Origin: Candidatus Levyibacteriota bacterium
Lineage (GTDB): Bacteria > Patescibacteriota > Microgenomatia > Levybacterales > UBA12049
Direction of reading: 5' to 3'
Length of the DNA stretch: 31,766 nucleotides
Assembly: GCA_023245475.1 (NCBI GenBank)
Contig: JAHFKF010000003.1
Location: 1 to 31,766 of the forward strand
The notes below the pieces were generated by a model. It saw nothing but the letters and a program-made list of their open reading frames with translations, ran no database searches and was not told the origin of the DNA. This document shows positions 7,802-15,792 of the stretch, in pieces (position 1 is the first letter of the stretch; the number at the start of each line of letters is the position of its first letter). The position numbers were made by a program, and so were the translations under genes.

Positions 7802-8212
7802 ATGCCTCATTTTGCCAAATTCCAACTGCAGCTTGCTGAAAAACAGGGAAAGACATACAGCATTGCAGAGCTCTTCAAGTATATAGATTTTCCGATCAAA
7901 CGAATTTATTATATGCAAGGAGCAGCTCATGATACTGGACAGCATTGTCATAAAGAAGAAAAAGAAATGTTTGTGATGATCAAAGGCTCGTGCATTGCTG
8001 TTATCGATCAAGGAAATGGTAAAGAAGAGATTCCTTTGCATGGACCAGCAGATGCAATTGTTGCCAAAAATTATGTGTGGCATGGATTCAAAGACTTTTC
8101 CGATGATGCAATTCTTTTAGCAATTTCTTCAACAAACTACAGTCCTGACAGGAGTGATTATATTGAAGATTACGATGAATATGTAAAGGTACGAGATGAA
8201 AAACTATCTTAA
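7802..8212 (+). CDS. FdtA/QdtA-like dTDP-hexulose ketoisomerase (cupin)
   Basis: A 136-residue single-domain cupin. RIYYMQG at 34-40, the His pair in GQHCHKEEKEMFVMIKGS (His48, His50) and the later VWHGFKDFSDDAILLAISS with a C-terminal DYIEDYDEY are the pattern of FdtA/QdtA/WxcM-type sugar 3,4-ketoisomerases. These enzymes move the keto group of dTDP-4-keto-6-deoxyglucose from C4 to C3, normally before a PLP aminotransferase acts. The usual RGxHAHK loop reads here as DTGQHCHK, so the active-site approach differs. It begins two bases after rfbB. No aminotransferase is present in the cluster, so the final sugar is unclear; a keto- or epimerised deoxysugar is possible. Confidence 0.8.
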   Translation: MPHFAKFQLQLAEKQGKTYSIAELFKYIDFPIKRIYYMQGAAHDTGQHCHKEEKEMFVMIKGSCIAVIDQGNGKEEIPLHGPADAIVAKNYVWHGFKDFSDDAILLAISSTNYSPDRSDYIEDYDEYVKVRDEKLS

Positions 8213-8215
8213 TAT

Positions 8216-9151
8216 ATGCAATCTGCAACACTTTCAATTATTATCTTAAACTACAATACAAAGGACATTACTCTTGATGCGATTGGTTCTGTAGAAAAAA
8301 ACTATCTCAAGGAAGTTGCCTCCGGTGAATATGAAATGATTGTCACGGATAATGCATCAACTGATGGTTCCTTTGCTGCGTTTCGTGAATACAAAAAAAC
8401 CAGCAAGATTAAAACCTTTCATGTCGTAGATAATGGCGGGAACATTGGATTTTCCGCCGGAAACAATAAGGGTGTTCCGTATGCTACCGGAAAGTTTGTC
8501 TTGTTTCTCAACCCAGATACCATTGTCTATCCCAAGACACTTACTCGGATGATTCACTTTATGGAAAAGCATCCACATGTTGGGGCTGCTTCCTGCAAAC
8601 TTATCAATAAAGATGGCGAGTTAGATTTTAATTGTCATCGGGGTTTTCCAACTCCGTGGAACTCGTTTTGTTATTTCTCAGGGCTGGGACGACTGTTTCC
8701 TCACAGTAAATTATTTGCCGGATATACACAAGGATGGAAAGATTTACGTACCACCCATGAAGTTGATGCTGTCGAGGGGGCATTTATGATGATGCCATAT
8801 GAGGTTGGTAAAAAAGTCGGCTGGTGGGATGAAGATTATTTCTTCTATGGAGAAGATTTGCAGTTTAGCTATAACATCAAGAAGCTTGGTTATAAGATTT
8901 ATTACTTGGGGGATGTCAGCATCATGCACATTGGTGGCGCAGCCAGTGGCATCAAGAAAAAGACACAAAATATTACCACAGCAAATGTTGAAACAAAGAG
9001 AATGTTGCAACGGGCACGGTTTGATGCAATGAAGATCTTTTATAAGAAAAATTATAAGAAAACTTATCCTGCTTGGTTGCAATGGCTTATTTTCAAAGGC
9101 GTTGATATGTTGCGAGATAGAGCCTTGTCCCGACTTACCGTAAAGCAATGA
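8216..9151 (+). CDS. Family 2 glycosyltransferase
   Basis: A 311-residue GT-A fold transferase of the rhamnosyltransferase/WcaA-like GT2 group. The nucleotide-binding start SIIILNYNT (about 7-15), DNASTDGS (45-52), the GGNIGFSAGNNKG segment (about 74-86) and the metal-binding LNPDT (98-102) are all present; the acceptor-side acidic motif appears as DEDYFFYGEDLQFSYN. It should transfer a nucleotide-activated deoxysugar to a lipid-linked or surface glycan at the inner face of the membrane. The C-terminus is basic and amphipathic (KIFYKKNYKKTYP), consistent with peripheral membrane binding. It lies three bases after the ketoisomerase gene and overlaps the Nudix gene by four bases. Confidence 0.9.
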   Translation: MQSATLSIIILNYNTKDITLDAIGSVEKNYLKEVASGEYEMIVTDNASTDGSFAAFREYKKTSKIKTFHVVDNGGNIGFSAGNNKGVPYATGKFVLFLNPDTIVYPKTLTRMIHFMEKHPHVGAASCKLINKDGELDFNCHRGFPTPWNSFCYFSGLGRLFPHSKLFAGYTQGWKDLRTTHEVDAVEGAFMMMPYEVGKKVGWWDEDYFFYGEDLQFSYNIKKLGYKIYYLGDVSIMHIGGAASGIKKKTQNITTANVETKRMLQRARFDAMKIFYKKNYKKTYPAWLQWLIFKGVDMLRDRALSRLTVKQ

Positions 9152-9684
9152 CAGAAGCCAAAACACTTTCAAAAAAAATAGTCTTTCAATCACGACATTT
9201 TCGGGTTGAGGAAATTGTCGTCACCCGAGATAGTAAGCAATTTACCAAACAGCTTATCGAACGGATGCCAATTGTCTTGGTCTTGCCATATACGGCGGAT
9301 GGACAGATCTATCTTGAATCACAGTATAGAGATGCATTTGAGAGACATTGTATTGAAGTGATTGCTGGACACATTGATCCAGATGAAGATCCTCTTGCTG
9401 CTGCCAAACGTGAACTCGCTGAAGAGACAGGGCTTACAGCAGCGAGCTGGAAAAAGGTTGCCAGCTTAGAACTTTCTACCAATATGCGAGCTCCCATTCA
9501 TATCTTTTTTGCAACAGACATAACTGAGGGTAAAGCAGATCTGCAAGATGATGAAGTGATTGAGCTATTGAAGATGCCTCTTACTGAAGCCTTGGAAAAG
9601 ATTACCAGTGGTGAAATATTTGCTACGTCTCATATCACAACACTGCTGTTGTTTGATAAAATGAAACGGGAAGGAAAACTTTAA
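9148..9684 (+). CDS. Nudix hydrolase (ADP-ribose/nucleotide-sugar pyrophosphatase-like)
   Basis: A 178-residue Nudix protein. The box is a perfect match to the consensus at residues 74-96: Gly74, Glu80, then RELAEETGL with Glu89, Glu92 and Glu93 binding the metal. The upstream strands (VLVLPYTADGQIYLESQYRDAFERHCIEVIAG) resemble the ADP-ribose and GDP-mannose pyrophosphatase branch. It should hydrolyse a nucleoside diphosphate linked to another group, probably a sugar nucleotide given its place in the cluster, but substrate cannot be read from sequence. The ATGA start overlaps the glycosyltransferase stop, and the next gene begins at the base after its stop. Confidence 0.9.
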   Translation: MTEAKTLSKKIVFQSRHFRVEEIVVTRDSKQFTKQLIERMPIVLVLPYTADGQIYLESQYRDAFERHCIEVIAGHIDPDEDPLAAAKRELAEETGLTAASWKKVASLELSTNMRAPIHIFFATDITEGKADLQDDEVIELLKMPLTEALEKITSGEIFATSHITTLLLFDKMKREGKL

Positions 9685-10566
9685 ATGAATACACAAAAGA
9701 CAAACATATTTGGAATTGGTATGTCAGGACTCGTTGGGTCTCGAATTAGTGAGCAACTTGCTGATCGTTATTCTTTTGACAATCTCAGTCTTGATACGGG
9801 AGTTGATATTACCAATCCTCAGACATTGGATAAGATTAGAAACGATGCAGATCATTCGGCGGTATTGCATCTTGCTGCGCTTGCTGATGTTGATGCTTGT
9901 GAGAAAGACCAAGCCCTAGCGTATAAGATTAATGTGCAAGGTACTCGCAACGTTGTTGAGGCGTGTGCTTCTCGTAATAAAAAAATTATTTATATCTCCA
10001 CTGATTTTGTTTTTGATGGCAAGAATCCTCCGGTTGGTGGCTATACCGAGGAGGATACTCCTAATCCAATTAATTACTATGGTCAAACAAAGTTTGAAGG
10101 TGAAGAAGTTGTTCGGAAATCAGGGCTCCCGTATTTGATTTTACGTATTACGTATCCCTATCGTCCAGGAGAATCACCTATTAATGTAAAGCCTGACTTT
10201 GTTCATGTGATCCGTGATCGTCTCCGAAATAATCAGCCCACAGTTGGGGTTGTCGATCAGATGATTACGCCAACCTTTATCGATGATATAGCAAGTAGCA
10301 TTGATCTTTTATTGCATACAGAAAGTATTGGCACATATCATGTGGTAGGTGACCAAAGCCTTTCTCCCTATGATGCGGTAATGCTTATTGCAAAGCAGTT
10401 TGGTTGTGATGAATCACTCATCACTAAAACCACCAATGAAGAATTCAACAAAGGGAAAGCTCCTCGACCCTTTAAACTTATCACAAACAATGCTAAAATA
10501 AAACGACTTGGAGTCCAGATGCGAGGATTTGAGGAAGGACTTCAGGAACTGAGAACTGAGAACTAG
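9685..10566 (+). CDS. dTDP-4-dehydrorhamnose reductase-like (RmlD family) oxidoreductase
   Basis: A 293-residue short-chain dehydrogenase. The N-terminal nucleotide loop is GIGMSGLVGS (10-19), followed by HLAALADVDACE (62-73), STDFVFDG (105-112) and the catalytic Tyr132-x3-Lys136 in YYGQTKFEGE. ADVDACE and the FVFDG motif are typical of RmlD, the NADPH-dependent last step to dTDP-rhamnose; with RfbB in the same operon this is a plausible role. No RmlC epimerase is seen, however, so a related 4-ketoreductase is equally possible. It starts directly after the Nudix stop. The last codons and the stop lie inside a seven-base tandem repeat (see the repeat at 10546-10578). Confidence 0.82.
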   Translation: MNTQKTNIFGIGMSGLVGSRISEQLADRYSFDNLSLDTGVDITNPQTLDKIRNDADHSAVLHLAALADVDACEKDQALAYKINVQGTRNVVEACASRNKKIIYISTDFVFDGKNPPVGGYTEEDTPNPINYYGQTKFEGEEVVRKSGLPYLILRITYPYRPGESPINVKPDFVHVIRDRLRNNQPTVGVVDQMITPTFIDDIASSIDLLLHTESIGTYHVVGDQSLSPYDAVMLIAKQFGCDESLITKTTNEEFNKGKAPRPFKLITNNAKIKRLGVQMRGFEEGLQELRTEN

Positions 10567-10578
10567 GAACGGAGAACG
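10546..10578 (+). repeat. Heptamer tandem repeat across a stop codon
   Basis: About 4.7 copies of a seven-base unit: GAACTGA, GAACTGA, GAACTAG, GAACGGA, GAACG. The run encodes the last residues of the RmlD-like protein, includes its TAG stop (10564-10566) and continues into the 25-base gap before the UDP-glucose dehydrogenase gene. A seven-base period shifts frame with each copy, so slippage would change the C-terminus or remove the stop. Confidence 0.75.
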
Positions 10579-10591
10579 CTTTCAATTATTT

Positions 10592-11911
10592 ATGACTATT
10601 ACATTTATTGGACATGGCTATGTAGGACTTGTGACAGCAACTGTATTTGCGGAACTAGGAAATACCGTCTACGTCATTGGGCACACTCCTGAAAAAATAG
10701 AAAACCTCAAGAAAGGAATCCTTCCTATTTATGAACCAGGTCTTGAAGAGTTGGTAAAGCGCAATGTCAAAGCAGGTAGATTACTCTTTACACTTGATTA
10801 CAAACCGGCAGTTCCAGAATCTGAGGTAGTCTTTATAGCTGTGGGGACACCACCAAAGCCAACCGGGGAAGCTGATCTTTCTGTTGTGTATGCTGTTGCT
10901 GAAGAGGTGGGCAAGCATTTGGATGGATATACAGTTCTTATTACCAAAAGTACTGTTCCCGTTGGGACATCTGAGAAAGTACGGGAAATTATCGCATCAG
11001 TTAAACCTGAAAAAGCAGAATTTGATTATGCGTCGGTTCCTGAATTCCTTCGCGAGGGACAAGCAATTGGTGATACGCAACACCCAGATCGTATTGTCAT
11101 TGGAACAGATTCAAAGAAAGCAGAGGATACGTTGGTAAAACTCCATGAGCCAATTGTTATGGATGGAACAACCAAAGTAAATGTTGTTCTCACCAATATC
11201 CCAACTGCCGAGATGATTAAATATGCCTCAAATGCTTTTTTGGCAACCAAGATTTCCTTTGCTAATGCGATAGCACAGCTTTCAGAATCCGTTGGGGCAA
11301 ATGGCCCAGATGTATTGGAAGCAATAGGACTTGATAAGCGAATTGGTCGTTTCTTTCTTAATGCCGGTGCGGGGTATGGGGGTAGTTGTTTCCCTAAGGA
11401 TGTGAAAGCATTAATTGCTATTGCAGACCAACATAAGTATGACTTTAAGCTACTTAAAGAAGTTGAAGCAATTAATAAGGAAGCAATTATGGGAATTGTT
11501 AAAAAGACAAAGCACGTTTTGCACAATGATTTGTCAGGGAAAACAGTTGGGCTTCTCGGATTATCTTTCAAACCAGATACAGATGATATGCGCGATGCTC
11601 CGGCTATTATTATTGCAAGGGAATTACTCAAAGCAGGTGCCACAATTAAAACATATGATCCAATTGCCATGGAGAATGCTAAACGAATTTTTGCAAAAGA
11701 TGAGGGCATACACTTTGTTGACGATGCTTATGCAGCAGCACTGGATGCCGATGTGTTGGTTGTAGTAACTGAATGGAATGAATTTAGGCAACTTAATTTG
11801 TCCAAAGTAAAACAACACATGAAAGAACCAAATCTGATTGATGGCCGCAATATTTACGAGCCAGAGACGGTGAAGCAATTAGGCTTTACGTACTTCGGTG
11901 TTGGAAGATAA
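10592..11911 (+). CDS. ugd: UDP-glucose 6-dehydrogenase
   Basis: A 439-residue enzyme of the UDP-glucose/GDP-mannose dehydrogenase family, full length. The NAD loop GHGYVGLVTA is at 7-16, the second conserved segment FIAVGTPPKPTGEADLS at 81-97, KSTVPVGT at 119-126, EFLREGQAI at 151-159, and the catalytic Cys266 lies in GYGGSCFPKD. It oxidises UDP-glucose twice to UDP-glucuronate (a related nucleotide sugar cannot be excluded) for acidic surface glycans. The C-terminal domain has the expected SGKTVGLLGLSFKPDTDDMR. It follows the RmlD-like gene after a 25-base gap holding the heptamer repeat and is followed four bases later by the rmd-like gene, so it probably belongs to the long sugar operon. 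Confidence 0.93.
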   Translation: MTITFIGHGYVGLVTATVFAELGNTVYVIGHTPEKIENLKKGILPIYEPGLEELVKRNVKAGRLLFTLDYKPAVPESEVVFIAVGTPPKPTGEADLSVVYAVAEEVGKHLDGYTVLITKSTVPVGTSEKVREIIASVKPEKAEFDYASVPEFLREGQAIGDTQHPDRIVIGTDSKKAEDTLVKLHEPIVMDGTTKVNVVLTNIPTAEMIKYASNAFLATKISFANAIAQLSESVGANGPDVLEAIGLDKRIGRFFLNAGAGYGGSCFPKDVKALIAIADQHKYDFKLLKEVEAINKEAIMGIVKKTKHVLHNDLSGKTVGLLGLSFKPDTDDMRDAPAIIIARELLKAGATIKTYDPIAMENAKRIFAKDEGIHFVDDAYAAALDADVLVVVTEWNEFRQLNLSKVKQHMKEPNLIDGRNIYEPETVKQLGFTYFGVGR

Positions 11912-11915
11912 TCCT

Positions 11916-12824
11916 ATGAAAAAAGTATTAATAACAGGCGCATCTGGTTTTGTTGGAAAGCATTTGTCAACATATCTAACAGAACACACGGATTCTCAGA
12001 TTCATGGAGCTTCTCACAAGGAGCTTGATCTATTAGATGCGGATGCTGTATCGTCGTATATACAAAAGACAAAACCCGATCATATTTATCACTTGGCTGC
12101 GCTCACGTCTCCGGCTGATAGTTTTAAAAATCCTGCCGAAACAATCACAAACAATATTGTTGCTGAACTAAACTTGTTGGAAGCACTTAAACAGGAGAGA
12201 TTGTTTGACACTCGTATGCTTGTCGTATCCACCTCTGAAGTGTATGGCATTGTTGATCCGGAAGATCTTCCGGTTAACGAACAGACACCACATCGTCCGA
12301 TTAGCCCTTATGCTGTCTCTAAGATTGCTCAGGATTATTTAGGTTTGCAGTATTACTTGTCACACAAGCTAGATGTCATTCGTGTTAGGCCATTCAATCA
12401 TATCGGGCCTGGGCAGCTAGACAAATTTGTGTTACCTTCATTTGCCAAACAAATTGCTGAAATTGAAAAAGATAAAAAAGCGCCAATCCTTTCAGTAGGA
12501 AATCTTGCTGCAAAACGCGACTTTACAGATGTCCGCGATGTGGTAAGAGCATATGGCCTTCTTATGGAAAAAGGGATCAGTGGAGAAGTCTATAATGTGG
12601 GATCAGGTAAATCTCATAAAATAGATGAATTATTAGAACTGCTTCTTGGTTTTTCAAGCAAAACAATTACGGTTGAGGTTGACCCATCACGATTCCGTCC
12701 GGTTGATATCGAAGACGTTGTTTGTGATTACAGCAAATTACACAAGCTTACTGGCTGGCAACCTGAAATCCCGCTTGAAAAAACGCTGCAAGACATACTT
12801 GCGTATTGGCGCGACTTGATATAA
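11916..12824 (+). CDS. rmd: GDP-4-keto-6-deoxy-D-mannose reductase-like (Rmd)
   Basis: A 302-residue extended SDR. Nucleotide loop TGASGFVG (7-14), STSEVYG (105-111) and the catalytic Tyr132-x3-Lys136 in SPYAVSK. The segment VRPFNHIGPGQ followed by LPSFAKQIAEIEK and VGNLAAKRDFTDVRDVV is characteristic of Rmd, which reduces GDP-4-keto-6-deoxymannose to GDP-D-rhamnose. The preceding enzyme of that pathway, Gmd, is encoded next, which strongly supports the call. GDP-6-deoxytalose formation is an alternative that sequence alone does not exclude. ATG 11916 was chosen over 11898 because the latter lies inside ugd and adds residues before the first beta strand. Confidence 0.87.
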   Translation: MKKVLITGASGFVGKHLSTYLTEHTDSQIHGASHKELDLLDADAVSSYIQKTKPDHIYHLAALTSPADSFKNPAETITNNIVAELNLLEALKQERLFDTRMLVVSTSEVYGIVDPEDLPVNEQTPHRPISPYAVSKIAQDYLGLQYYLSHKLDVIRVRPFNHIGPGQLDKFVLPSFAKQIAEIEKDKKAPILSVGNLAAKRDFTDVRDVVRAYGLLMEKGISGEVYNVGSGKSHKIDELLELLLGFSSKTITVEVDPSRFRPVDIEDVVCDYSKLHKLTGWQPEIPLEKTLQDILAYWRDLI

Positions 12825-12825
12825 T
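12799..12825 (+). promoter_or_regulatory. Internal promoter before gmd
   Basis: An extended -10 element, TG-A-TATAAT (12817-12825), with a weak TTGCGT (12799-12804) 15 bases upstream. The boxes overlap the rmd end; the predicted start near 12832 is 14 bases before the gmd ATG. Confidence 0.5.
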
Positions 12826-12845
12826 ATAGTACAATAATTAACATT

Positions 12846-13814
12846 ATGAAACGAGCTTTAATTACCGGAGTAACAGGACAAGATGGATCATACTTAGCAG
12901 AGCTTCTTCTTGATAAAGGATACAAAGTATATGGAACTGTTAGAAGACTCAGTACTCCAAATATTGAAAACATTGCTCACCTTCAAGATAAAATTGAACT
13001 CCTTTCTGCAGACTTATTGGATCAAGGTTCTCTGACTGATGCAATTAAAGCCTCTGAACCTGACGAAGTGTATAACTTGGCTGCACAGTCATTTGTGAAG
13101 ACATCATGGGATCAGCCCGTGTTAACAGGAGAATTTACTGCATTGGGTGTGACACGTGTTCTTGAAGCAATCAGAACAACAAATAAAAAGATTAAGTTCT
13201 ATCAAGCATCATCAAGCGAAATGTTTGGGAAAGTTACTGAAACACCTCAAAAAGAGACAACACGATTCCATCCTCGTAGTCCTTATGGAGTTGCCAAAGC
13301 CTATGGACACTACATAACCCTTAATTACCGCGAAAGTTATGATATGTTTGCTTGTTCGGGAATTCTTTTCAATCACGAATCACCTCGTCGAGGTATTGAG
13401 TTTGTCACACGTAAGATTACCCATGCTGCTGCTCGAATTTCTTTAGGCAAGCAGGATAAGCTTGAGCTTGGTAATCTTGATGCAAAGCGTGATTGGGGAT
13501 TTGCAGGGGATTATGTTGAAGCAATGTGGCTGATGCTCCAGCAAGAAAAGCCTGATGATTATGTTATCGCAACAGGAGAAATGCATTCTGTGCAAGAATG
13601 TGTAGAGCTTGCGTTTGCTGCTGTTGGTATTCGTGATTGGCGAAAATATGTCGTCTCAGACAGTCCAAAACATCTTCGCCCAGCAGAGGTTGATTATCTT
13701 ATTGGAGATTCTACAAAAGCAAAAGAAACGCTTGGTTGGACTCCTAAGACCAGCTTTAAAGAACTTATCTCAATGATGGTTGAGTCAGATGTAAAGCGCG
13801 AAAAAGATAAATAA
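12846..13814 (+). CDS. gmd: GDP-mannose 4,6-dehydratase
   Basis: A 322-residue extended SDR. NADP loop TGVTGQDGSYL (7-17), the Arg-rich GTVRR (30-34), the dehydration motif SSSEMFG (122-128) with Ser and Glu, catalytic Tyr147-x3-Lys151 in SPYGVAKAYGH, and the family signature NHESPRRG (176-183). The phrase KRDWGFAGDYVEAMWLMLQ is also typical. It converts GDP-mannose to GDP-4-keto-6-deoxymannose, which the neighbouring Rmd-like enzyme should reduce to GDP-D-rhamnose. It is slightly shorter than the common 340-370 residue Gmd proteins. It has its own extended -10 promoter, 20 bases after rmd, so it may be expressed both alone and as the end of the operon. Confidence 0.95.
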   Translation: MKRALITGVTGQDGSYLAELLLDKGYKVYGTVRRLSTPNIENIAHLQDKIELLSADLLDQGSLTDAIKASEPDEVYNLAAQSFVKTSWDQPVLTGEFTALGVTRVLEAIRTTNKKIKFYQASSSEMFGKVTETPQKETTRFHPRSPYGVAKAYGHYITLNYRESYDMFACSGILFNHESPRRGIEFVTRKITHAAARISLGKQDKLELGNLDAKRDWGFAGDYVEAMWLMLQQEKPDDYVIATGEMHSVQECVELAFAAVGIRDWRKYVVSDSPKHLRPAEVDYLIGDSTKAKETLGWTPKTSFKELISMMVESDVKREKDK

Positions 13815-13831
13815 CATCTTCAGCATTCTCA

Positions 13832-13860
13832 TTGACAACCCTTTATATTTCCTTTACGCT
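13832..13860 (+). promoter_or_regulatory. Promoter of the subtilase gene
   Basis: Perfect TTGACA (13832-13837), a 17-base spacer and TACGCT (13855-13860). The predicted start near 13867 is five bases before ATG 13872. Confidence 0.65.
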
Positions 13861-13871
13861 AAATAAAGTGT

Positions 13872-15533
13872 ATGGTACAGCGTAATAAAAATTCACTTCT
13901 TCTTATTGGCGTTCTTGTTGTACTCTTTATTGCTGGTATTTATCTTTGGCTACGAGGTACGACCGTTGAGCCTTCCCCTGATAATTCACCTACATCAACT
14001 CCCGTGGTTACAACAAAAGCTCCTTATGCCAGGGGACAGATTCTTGTAAAATTCAAAAGTGATGTCTCAGCAGAACGCATTACCAAGCGCCTGGGAGAAC
14101 TACATGCTTCCATTAAAAGTACTATTATCGGCATTGGTACCTCAGTTATTTCTGTTCCTCCTGGAAAAGAAGAAGAGATTATACAAATACTTTCTCATGA
14201 TGAACTAGTTGAATATGCCGAGCCCGATTATATTCAAAGTATCAATATGACGCCAAACGATCCCTCATTTGGTTTGCAGTGGGGGCTTCTTAATACTGAA
14301 CAAAAGGTTGATAATAAGAAAGGAATCACGACTGCTGATATTGATGTTGACAAAGCGTGGGATGTCTCAACTGGAGAAGGAGTTAAAGTTGCTGTGATTG
14401 ATAGTGGTGTTGATACAGCTCATCCTGATCTTGCAGGCAAAATAGTTCTTCAGAAAGTATTTGCTACCAGTAGCATTGATGACAAACTTGGACATGGTAC
14501 GCATGTTGCTGGAACTATTGCTGGTGTGGTTAATAATAGTCAAGGGATTGCTGGTGTTTGTCCCGGTTGTCAATTAATTATTGGGAAAGCTCTTGATGAC
14601 GATGGTAACGGACAAACTGGAACAATCGCGCAGGCAATTACCTGGGCTGTAGATAATGGAGCACAGGTTGTTAATTTGAGTGAAGGAGGTGCGCAAAATT
14701 CTCAGACCCAAGCTTCAGCAATTACCTATGCACAGGGTAAAGGGGCTGTAGTAGTTGGGGCAGCCGGAAACAGTGGTAGTCAGAGCCTCTTTTATCCAGC
14801 AGCAATTTCAAGTGTTTTGTCAGTTGCCGCAACGACCAATCTTGATCAAAAGGCATCATTTTCAAATTATGGTTCGTGGGTTGATGTTGCATCTCCGGGA
14901 CAAGCTATCTATTCGACTCTGCCCACACATGCCTATAACATGCAACAGGAATTCCCTTCGTTGAAATTAAATTATGGTTACTTGTCTGGTACGTCAATGG
15001 CAACTCCTATTGTTAGTGGTATTGCGGCTTTGGTTTGGACGACTCCTTTTGGAACATCCCAAACTGCAGTTATCGATCGGATTACTAGTACTGCTGACAA
15101 AATCGCTGGCACTGGTCAATATTGGCAATATGGGCGTGTAAACGCCGCTAAGGCGGTTGGCTATACAGGAGTGACGCCAACAGCAACAGTTCCTCCGACA
15201 GCGACAACAGCCCCTACATCAGCTGCTACACCTGTTCCCACTGGCGTTACTGTTATACCAACAACTGGTGTTACGGAGGAGCCAACTGAGGTGCCCTTGC
15301 CCACAACATCTCCGACTCTTTGGGTTAACCCTACGTTTGTTTGTGTTGACTCGGGGACGTGTTTGTCAGCTGGTCCAACGGAAGAGCCATCGATAACAGG
15401 CGATCCAGATTTCTTGACCCCAGAACCAACTGTTCCTGGACAACTTCCTGATGATAGGGAGCTACCTCGCCATCCTGGTCTTCTTGGATTGCTCTTTGCT
15501 CTCCTCTGGTTTCTTTTCCAACTCTTTCGGTAG
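13872..15533 (+). CDS. Membrane-anchored subtilisin-like serine protease (S8)
   Basis: A 553-residue exported protease. An N-terminal hydrophobic helix spans about 8-27. An inhibitor-I9/fervidolysin-like propeptide follows at about 53-125 (GQILVKFKSDVSAERITKRL). The S8 domain spans about 133-425 with Asp177 in AVIDSGVDTAHPD, His208 in GHGTHVAGT, oxyanion Asn300 in GAAGNSG and Ser375 in SGTSMATP, a complete triad. A Pro/Thr-rich linker (about 430-500) contains two cysteines (VCVDSGTC), and a hydrophobic C-terminal segment (about 535-552, ending FQLFR) should anchor it. The active domain therefore faces outside; likely roles are processing of surface proteins or feeding on extracellular protein. 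It stands alone between its own promoter and a strong terminator. Confidence 0.93.
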   Translation: MVQRNKNSLLLIGVLVVLFIAGIYLWLRGTTVEPSPDNSPTSTPVVTTKAPYARGQILVKFKSDVSAERITKRLGELHASIKSTIIGIGTSVISVPPGKEEEIIQILSHDELVEYAEPDYIQSINMTPNDPSFGLQWGLLNTEQKVDNKKGITTADIDVDKAWDVSTGEGVKVAVIDSGVDTAHPDLAGKIVLQKVFATSSIDDKLGHGTHVAGTIAGVVNNSQGIAGVCPGCQLIIGKALDDDGNGQTGTIAQAITWAVDNGAQVVNLSEGGAQNSQTQASAITYAQGKGAVVVGAAGNSGSQSLFYPAAISSVLSVAATTNLDQKASFSNYGSWVDVASPGQAIYSTLPTHAYNMQQEFPSLKLNYGYLSGTSMATPIVSGIAALVWTTPFGTSQTAVIDRITSTADKIAGTGQYWQYGRVNAAKAVGYTGVTPTATVPPTATTAPTSAATPVPTGVTVIPTTGVTEEPTEVPLPTTSPTLWVNPTFVCVDSGTCLSAGPTEEPSITGDPDFLTPEPTVPGQLPDDRELPRHPGLLGLLFALLWFLFQLFR

Positions 15534-15552
15534 TTAGCTATTTATCTCAAAA

Positions 15553-15579
15553 AAAAACCCCGCTACTCACGGGGTTTTT
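15553..15579. terminator. Bidirectional intrinsic terminator
   Basis: A ten-pair stem (AAAAACCCCG at 15553-15562 and CGGGGTTTTT at 15570-15579) with a seven-base loop, flanked by A-runs and T-runs on either side. It ends the plus-strand subtilase gene and the minus-strand pair of small genes that converge on it. Confidence 0.88.
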
Positions 15580-15630
15580 ATTATGTTCCTTGAAGGATCT
15601 ATTGATACGCTTCAAGGAGAACAATTGGTT

Positions 15631-15774
15631 TTATTTTGAACCAATCTTGTACATTCCTGTACCACAAACTGGGCATTTTGCTTTCAAAGCTGGTTTGCCG
15701 TTTTTCATGGTGACTTGTTCAGGATTGTCTACGTCTCTCTTTTCGCGACATTTTACACAATACATTGATGCCAT
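15631..15774 (-). CDS. DUF5679-type zinc-ribbon miniprotein
   Basis: A 47-residue protein. It begins MASMYCVKCREKRDV, continues with NPEQVTMKNGKPAL and ends with KCPVCGTGMYKIGSK. The two CxxC pairs (Cys6/Cys9 and Cys34/Cys37) make a single zinc ribbon, and the order of motifs matches DUF5679, a family common in CPR bacteria and some archaea, with no known function. It is preceded by a strong Shine-Dalgarno sequence (AAAGGGGGTGA on the minus strand, 15793-15783) that overlaps the stop of the upstream gene, with the G-run about 11 bases from the ATG. It lies 18 bases downstream of the 86-residue gene, so the two form a minus-strand operon ending at the 15553-15579 terminator. Confidence 0.88.
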   Translation of the reverse strand: MASMYCVKCREKRDVDNPEQVTMKNGKPALKAKCPVCGTGMYKIGSK

Positions 15775-15792
15775 AAAGTAATTCACCCCCTT

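Noticed and set aside
11026..11709. 227-residue minus-strand open frame
   Set aside because: It lies wholly opposite the conserved ugd gene, is Ser/Ile/Ala-rich in a way typical of antisense frames, and has no promoter or known motif.
15590..15781. 63-residue plus-strand open frame
   Set aside because: Overlaps the DUF5679 gene on the other strand, whose two CxxC motifs, Shine-Dalgarno and terminator are all in place.
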